From Dipteris shenzhenensis (Eukaryota > Polypodiophyta > Polypodiopsida > Gleicheniales), in assembly GCA_047967505.1 (NCBI GenBank), contig CM106538.1: a stretch of DNA of 64,000 nucleotides. One strand, written 5' to 3'. Each line of letters begins with the position of its first letter. Position 1 is the first letter of the stretch. Position numbers and translations under genes: made by a program. The notes under the pieces are model-generated. The model ran no database searches, was not told the DNA's origin, and saw only the letters and a list, made by a program, of their open reading frames with translations. This document shows positions 61,605-64,000 of the stretch, in pieces.

Positions 61605-64000
61605 GCAAATTGCTCAATTGAGACATTAAAGCTTTGCTGTCTCTAGATGCCATGCAGACTACAGAACTGAGTGAATATCGTCACTGATATGCTCCCTATT
61701 TTCACTACATAGGCATTTGATCAGTGGAAGTTTAAACCATAAAACTTGTTTCATATGAAGGGGACGTGCAAGAAATTTTGATTTTAAGTAAGGAGATTAT
61801 GGCTACATAGCAAACATAAAGCTTAAAGAAAGAAGCATATATGGCAATTTACTATGCATATACATCTTGTGGACGTCAAGGAGACCCTGACTATGATAGA
61901 ATTAATACACAAAACATCATCTCCATATAAGTTCAAGAATAATAATTAAACGAATTTGAGAGAAAAAACAAGAAAAAATTAAGTTCAAGCACTCTCTCCA
62001 ATCTAAGTTCAGGAATAACAAGTAAAAGAAATTCAAGAGCGAAAAGAATTAAAAAATGACTATATCCCAAAAATGAACAATCACCATATAACACCTGGTT
62101 ATGTGTGCGCTGCCATATCAATCCATCATGTTCCAAAACTGGTCTATAATTGGTTCGCGTTGCTCGCTCTCCCTCGGCCCATTTAATGGCGGACTCATGT
62201 AAAGCTGACCTGCAATATACACAAGATTTCAAACAGTTCTGAAGTCAGCTGTGGTGCAAGGGGGAAATCCATGTGGAGCAATGGATAGCAAAAGAGCAAC
62301 AGAAGAATCCACAACTCTTCCTTCGTACCCAATAAATAAAAACGGTTTCCTTGCCTTTGAAATGGTGAAATATGAAAGAAGTGAGACGCGGCTTTCCTAG
62401 ATTGTCCAAAAGCAGCTCGCTCCTGGATCCCTGCAATTGCTGCTGCTAACTCCCGCAAAGACAAAATTCCTTCACCAATAACACTCGAATCATTGATGGG
62501 TCTGCTGACACCTTTTAACCCCAGACGTGATCCAATGTCTTTTTCCAGTTGACAATCCTTGCTAGCCAAGTCTTCTGCTTCCGAGTCCACCTTTTCAGCA
62601 GTTTTCAAAATAACTTGTGAAGACCTCCATTCATTCACCTTATCATTTTCCACTGCTCTCTTAGGTGTCGACATCTTACCTTGCTCAACTCTTCCCACTG
62701 TAGCTTTAATATCTGCCTGTCCATGTGAAAATACAAGGCAGTAAGCAGCATCCTCCATTGCCTGCTTGTATAAGCCTAGGACCAGGTTTTTACTGGCAGC
62801 TGCATCACAAAGGGGAGAGAGCTGGGAAGACAACCACGAACCACTGTCAAACAAAATTCGGCAGTCCATTGTCTGTTTTTCTAAAGCTATGACTTCTCCT
62901 TTTTTCAAGTTTGACGAGATCATTGTTGCTTCTCTATAAACCGCTCGCAGACAAAAGACTAACAGAGAGAGTATGTGATCTGCTAAGCTCTTATCTGGCT
63001 CCACACCAAACGAAGGCAAGTATGCTTGAAGCCACTTCCTGAGAGCTGCCCTTTTAACCTGTCCCAAAGCCACAGCTGCTTTTAACTGCGTGGAGGTGTA
63101 TTGCGAAGGTAGGCTGTTCCATGAGGCCAATTCCTTTTTCAAAAGCCAATATCTTGATGGTAGCATTGATTTTTCTTCCCCAGAACTGTAAGGCGCCTCA
63201 ATTTCAGACCCTTTCCAGGAAGGAAGTTCAGCCCATTTTTCACCCATGGCAAAACCTGGCAACGTAATGCCATCACCTTTAATGAATTCCAGATGTGCAT
63301 GCATCTGCACCACAGCAGGAGCATCCTTGTAGAAAAAGTTGTTTGAGAGATCGCACTTATCCCTCATAAATTCTAATGTGTCATTTAATAGTTTCGTTCC
63401 TTCCAAGAGCTCATTCGGTCCCCTTGCATGCTCAAAAGGCGCTTTCTCATCAAAGATAAATTTCGACTTGGGAAGACTTTCCAACACGCCGCAGCTTGAA
63501 GATGCATTAGAATCTCTAGCTATCGTGGTTTCCATTACAAGTGAGGAAGGGAATGAAGCAACTGTCTGCACGCTTGAATTTAGGGCATAACCCGATATCT
63601 TTTCCGCTGGCAGCTTGTCCGAGCGAGAAAAGTTGCGTGACGCGTCAGGCTTAAGCTTAACAAGATCGAGGATTTTAGTAACGGCCTGATCTGCCTGCGC
63701 GATAAGCCCTCTCAAGTGCGAAACAAGTTGAGAAACATCTGCCTCCTTCAGCTTTGGCGAAGGACTGCTATCCTCCGGACGGAGGCTACTGCCCTCCATA
63801 AGCGGTGACGCTCTTGAATAACGAGAAGGATCATGGTTGCCAGGTGCACCCGTTCCAGGCAGAGTAAATGGCGGCCTGTGAGTTCCTCCATAGCTGAAAC
63901 CCGGGTTAGATTGCAAAACAGGGGTCGGAGGACTTGCTCCTGGAATGACGAAGCTGGGTATGTGAGCATGGGCAGGCGAGGGGGAGGGCAAAGGAGCAAA
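46470..64000 (-). CDS. SNRNP48: U11/U12 snRNP 48 kDa protein (U11-48K), four exons visible, 5' end beyond the window
   Basis: U11-48K is a subunit of the U11/U12 di-snRNP that recognises U12-type 5' splice sites in the nucleus. Exons: 64000-62355, 62209-62095, 49094-48987 and 47111-46470, giving about 836 visible residues, longer than known plant homologues as I recall them (near 500). Diagnostic blocks in order are LVSHLRGLIAQADQAV, NNFFYKDAPAVV, ELASWNSLPSQYTS, ELAAAIAGIQERA, NYRPVLEHDG, KTREEILAEERDYKRRRMSY with RGKK, and VLHDIIEGHMEEI, then an Arg/Ser/Asp/His-rich tail. Phases agree at all three junctions (2, 0, 0). The frame is open to the window edge and the first codons are not a start, so the N terminus is missing. 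The CHHC zinc finger expected between the first two blocks is absent. An intact copia element lies in the third visible intron segment, in the same orientation. Confidence 0.9.
47112..48986 (-). other. SNRNP48: U11-48K last coding intron, 1,875 bp
   Basis: GT-AG intron (donor GTAATT, acceptor CTTCTTGCAG). Nearly all of it is the tandem array at 47243-48971, so the intron grew by local duplication. Confidence 0.9.
47243..48971 (+). repeat. Tandem array of a ~555-bp unit, 3.1 copies, filling an intron
   Basis: Units begin at about 47243, 47790, 48349 and 48904 (the last partial) with atatacctagatgaatcca. Identity between units is high. Each full unit contains a potential hairpin with arms ctgagttt/aaactcag (e.g. 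47498-47540); in unit 2 one arm carries a substitution. The unit shows no tRNA or snRNA signature that I can identify. Confidence 0.9.
48987..49094 (-). CDS. SNRNP48: U11-48K exon (36 codons), KTREEILAEERDYKRRR block
   Basis: 108 bases, phase 0 at both ends. Acceptor TTGTACAG|AAT, donor CAG|GTAATT. It encodes NSKKNKTREEILAEERDYKR, RRMSYRGKK and LKRTPAQ. This is the most conserved part of U11-48K and is recognisable from plants to human, whose protein has a similar 'YLEILAEVRDYKRRRQSYR' stretch. Confidence 0.95.
49046..49322 (-). repeat. Tandem duplication of a U11-48K exon's 5' half and its 3' splice site
   Basis: Unit 1 (about 49046-49190) holds the true acceptor and the start of the KTREE exon. 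Unit 2 (about 49191-49322) repeats it 144 bp further 5'. Both have GAATTC just past a ..TACAG acceptor, 'agaccag.gaggag', and the shared flank 'tagaacattgttat.aaacaa'. The unit-2 exon portion starts at 49238 and reads NSRKNKTREEVGAEGRN before leaving the homologous frame, so it is a decaying partial pseudo-exon with a still perfect AG acceptor. Confidence 0.85.
49490..49560 (+). repeat. Dispersed repeat, copy 2 (short)
   Basis: An (AAAG)n run leads into 'tttattaatgtccatgggag' and 'gtctatgggaca', matching the start of the repeats at 54290-54420 and, inverted, 41437-41576. Confidence 0.6.
50448..50540 (+). repeat. 50-bp tandem duplication
   Basis: Two copies of 'gacagctcactcgatggttt/ggcagctcactcgatggttt' followed by 'ggggctcatgagccct', nearly identical. 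Confidence 0.9.
51440..52050. other. AT-rich island in the intron
   Basis: About 600 bp of markedly higher A+T than its surroundings, with the phrase 'aagcttaatttgat' repeated at about 51556 and 51706 and many 'aataaataa' runs. No frame. It could be an insertion of AT-rich repetitive or organelle-derived DNA; neither is proven. Confidence 0.5.
54175..54236 (+). repeat. (AG)n tract followed by poly-G
   Basis: About 20 AG units run into a G tract with one interruption (54215-54236) and a purine-only stretch to about 54258. Such runs can form triplex or quadruplex DNA. Confidence 0.9.
54300..54420 (+). repeat. Dispersed repeat, copy 3
   Basis: The blocks 'gacgtccgcgggaggcctcg', 'gcctatgggacaaagtg', 'acaagcctcaatgggctgga' and 'gcaaagggcacgctag' match the inverted copy at 41437-41576 in order. 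It is again preceded by a purine microsatellite. Confidence 0.65.
54474..54506 (+). repeat. (AG)n microsatellite
   Basis: About 16 AG units. Confidence 0.95.
55049..55273 (-). repeat. Copia 3' LTR
   Basis: Identical by eye to 61208-61432. It is preceded on the minus strand by the purine tract AAGTGGGAGGT (about 55284-55274). Polyadenylation signals inside it act in the same direction as the U11-48K transcript. Confidence 0.93.
55356..59432 (-). CDS. Copia Gag-Pol polyprotein, uninterrupted, 1358 residues
   Basis: A single-frame Ty1/copia polyprotein. I start it at ATG 59432 (MASSSESSLL); the frame is open a few codons further but without an ATG. Gag capsid-like domain about 10-200. CCHC knuckle CHYCGKKGHTKKQC at 232-245. 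Aspartic protease DSGAS at 318-322. Integrase with its HHCC entry (WHSRLGHMS, from 445) and catalytic D508, D570 and E606. Reverse transcriptase about 860-1110 with YVDD at 1040-1043. RNase H with D1212, E1253 and D1288 in FVDSDYA, STTEAEY and HCDSQSA. It ends ..HLMGIG. All expected active-site residues are present and no stop or frameshift interrupts it. The length is typical for plant copia. It has an arginine/serine-rich linker before the knuckle. Confidence 0.97.
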   Translation of the reverse strand: MASSSESSLLNIKKLQGAANYPMWKKMVLNVLILRQFHAPIVHKGVKPTGMTDDAWALADLSAKSIIELSLHESVVWNVDGENTAWGVWKKLQDTYEQQSAATKIYWLKKFFNLKMKEGTSIDAHLNEFNSIITQLANQKYVVDEETKGMALLISLPESWDTFVTAVTNANASISFADITGLIMQEEQKLKAQNVSKPNNALNARGRNQQRGKSQEKGKSRSKSRSNKDIECHYCGKKGHTKKQCYKLKNDKRDKAKESDANAKAIVPVSKGKSTVKIEEIHSTHGDDSEGEVLFLSTLDAHSLHAGSLADMHSWIIDSGASFHVTPYRELFVRYTGGSNGVVFLGDNHACNIVGIGDVRLVFADGTQLMLHNVRHVPEVKKNLISTGMLDDEGFVTSFGHGLWKVTKGALVIAKGPKVDTMYSLHANVCNHADIYATELPNISMWHSRLGHMSISGMEQLARLGYLPSLKFSDLKFCEHCIYGRQLQCPHKRKIGHKDAQLELVHTDVCEMPSPSLGGARYFVSFIDDSTRKVWVYPLRLKSEVFTVFQKWLAMVENQTGKTRKVLRSDNGGEYLSKAFSDFCDARGIQRELPVPYSPPQNGTAEHMNRTIQEKVRSMMSHAALSYGFWAEAVKTAVHLINRSPNKRLAGEVPEQLWTGKSPSYKHLRVFGCTAYVHIRREERNKLDPKSLKCIFLGYGDKGEMGYRLWDPVSRRIVRSNDVLFDESCMFKAVKQPSHVSDIDIDDLGHSVEFRQAVNQPQQAAAGPNGQPAMAEDILNDVPHVEDVPDIVLPQNLMEQPPVLGENQAGQQDQWVRRSTRRTRQPQRFVPGADFIMLTDCGEPSCYKEAVQMHDKRLWELAMKSEMDSLHKNGTWELVHLPKGMKVLPCKWVYRLKVTPDAKPRYKARLVVKGFKQEYGVDFDEIFSPVVKMTTLRTVLALVACEDLELCQMDVKTAFLHGDLQEEIYMQQPEGFAVKDKESLVCKLKKSLYGLKQAPREWYKKFDTFMRSQGFKRSDIDHCLYTKRAANGSLLILILYVDDMLIAGKARKELDDLKRRLHEAFDMKDLGDANHILGMRIRRDRKQRLLYLSQSEYIGKVLQRFHMEKGKTLSSPLPPYVKLSAMDSPQSDVDRAEMAKIPYASACGSLMYAMVATRPDIAFAVGMVSRYMANPGKKHWEAVKGIMRYLKGTQGLCICFGKQDAKVHGFVDSDYAGHPDNRKSTTGYVYTFTGGAVSWVSRIQQCIALSTTEAEYIAATEACKEALWLSRLVGDLGITGDIPLLHCDSQSAIQLAHNPVFHAKTKHIDVKYHFIRKVIDDKLIQLVKVHTDDNPADLLTKGLPAEWLAHCRHLMGIG
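59433..61193 (-). other. Long untranslated leader of the copia element, with GC-rich hairpins
   Basis: About 1.76 kb between the primer site and the Gag start, unusually long for a copia element and with no frame resembling a known protein. It is GC-rich at 60600-60960. Three perfect hairpins lie at 60616-60636, 60652-60668 and 60683-60708. A phrase 'agatgcgcgcgacagc' occurs at 60709 and again at 60753. It may hold the packaging or dimerisation signal, or an internal ribosome entry region. Confidence 0.6.
60616..60708. repeat. Cluster of three perfect hairpins in the copia leader
   Basis: Arms ctgtcggc/gccgacag (60616-60623, 60629-60636, 5-base loop); aggtcgac/gtcgacct (60652-60659, 60661-60668, a palindrome around one base); ctgtcggcc/ggccgacag (60683-60691, 60700-60708, 8-base loop). 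The first and third stems share the same sequence, so they could also pair with each other or form kissing loops. Confidence 0.85.
61194..61205 (-). other. Primer-binding site for initiator tRNA-Met
   Basis: TGGTATCAGAGC on the minus strand, complementary to the 3' end of plant initiator tRNA-Met, two bases inside the 5' LTR. It primes minus-strand DNA synthesis. Confidence 0.93.
61208..61432 (-). repeat. Copia 5' LTR
   Basis: On the minus strand it starts TGTGGGGGTAAAGGCACTAA and ends CTCTCA. It should hold the element's promoter; a TTAATATAAAAGG run (minus strand, about 61315-61303) is a plausible TATA box. Confidence 0.93.
61433..62094 (-). other. Large U11-48K intron, 5' portion before the copia insertion
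   Basis: This is the first 0.66 kb of the 13,000-bp intron (62094-49095; donor GTGTTA, acceptor TTGTACAG). AT-rich, with an (AG)n tract at 61554-61601. The copia target duplication TCAAC is at 61433-61437. Confidence 0.8.
61554..61601 (+). repeat. (AG)n microsatellite
   Basis: About 23 uninterrupted AG units inside the large intron. Confidence 0.95.
62095..62209 (-). CDS. SNRNP48: U11-48K exon (38 codons plus one base)
   Basis: 115 bases: the last base of an Arg codon, then SALHESAIKW, AEGERATRTN, YRPVLEHDG and LIWQRTHNQ, ending at a codon boundary before donor CAG|GTGTTA. The 'NYRP..EHDG' phrase is a hallmark of plant U11-48K between its middle domain and the basic KTREE block. Confidence 0.88.
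62210..62354 (-). other. SNRNP48: U11-48K intron with GC-AG ends, 145 bp
   Basis: The donor is AAG|GCAAGG (GC at 62354-62353) and the acceptor ATTGCAG|G (AG at 62211-62210), with a pyrimidine-rich stretch and a CTGAC branch-like motif. The codon split (AG|G, Arg) restores the reading frame and joins two conserved blocks. No GT donor nearby gives the same phase and homology. Confidence 0.75.
62355..64000 (-). CDS. SNRNP48: U11-48K exon (first visible, partial at 5' end)
   Basis: 548 codons plus two bases. The first 80 residues are proline/serine/glycine-rich low complexity, as at the N terminus of plant U11-48K. Numbering from the Leu codon at 63991, residues 86-110 form the conserved helix, 217-228 NNFFYKDAPAVV, 287-300 KELASWNSLPSQYT, 515-535 the ELAAAIAGIQERA block, and the end ISPFQ aligns with the 'TRYQR' region. 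The exon ends at 62355 before a GC donor (AAG|GCAAGG). Reading on past this point gives hydrophobic nonsense, which supports the splice. Confidence 0.85.

Noticed and set aside
63748-63999. A second minus-strand frame at the right edge
   Set aside because: Out of frame with the conserved U11-48K blocks and without recognisable features.

Overview
This window is nuclear DNA of a land plant with a large, retrotransposon-rich genome, most likely a fern. The evidence is an intronless PLS-class PPR gene, plant-type Ty1/copia elements primed by initiator tRNA-Met, a plant-like U11-48K gene with a 13-kb intron, and several layers of nested, decayed LTR elements. The fern assignment is an inference from the PPR and copia protein style; no marker gene settles it.

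Only two host genes can be supported. (1) At 3504-6179 (+) is a single-exon 891-residue pentatricopeptide-repeat protein of the organellar RNA-processing type (PLS repeats, E-type tail, no DYW domain). (2) On the minus strand, from beyond the right edge (64000) down to 46470, is the gene for the U11-48K protein (SNRNP48) of the minor U12-dependent spliceosome. I place its visible exons at 64000-62355, 62209-62095, 49094-48987 and 47111-46470. They are joined by a GC-AG intron of 145 bp, a 13,000-bp intron and a 1,875-bp intron. About 200 bases past its stop codon, in the inferred 3' UTR, are two tandem U12-type 5' splice-site sequences 3 nt apart (46274-46254), with a good 3' splice site 64 nt upstream. 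This is the arrangement of the U11 snRNP-binding splicing enhancer (USSE) by which the minor spliceosome controls its own U11-48K and 65K mRNAs. I regard it as the most interesting signal in the window.

The rest is mobile DNA. 1-2950: decayed repeats. 7540-12090: fragments of an old minus-strand copia copy, interrupted by a SINE-like tRNA-derived piece and a 2.6-kb non-autonomous LTR element (9319-11929) whose empty site survives in a paralogous copy at 16846. 12091-14837: a second small LTR element with only gag remnants. 14921-31060: what looks like a very old Gypsy-like element with a younger, broken copia (23948-29836) nested in it. 31586-32092: a CACTA (TNP2) transposase fragment. 32999-33196: four tandem hairpin-forming palindromes. 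33335-38910: a complete but mutated copia element with 733-bp LTRs. 39451-41030: an orphan LTR and internal part related to the 9.3-kb element. 41000-46250: duplicated intergenic sequence and microsatellites. 55049-61432: a structurally intact copia element with LTRs that look identical, perfect 5-bp target duplications and one uninterrupted Gag-Pol frame, lying in the large U11-48K intron in the same orientation as the gene.

All translations, splice sites and repeat boundaries were read by eye. Family assignments rest on recognised motifs, not on database searches.
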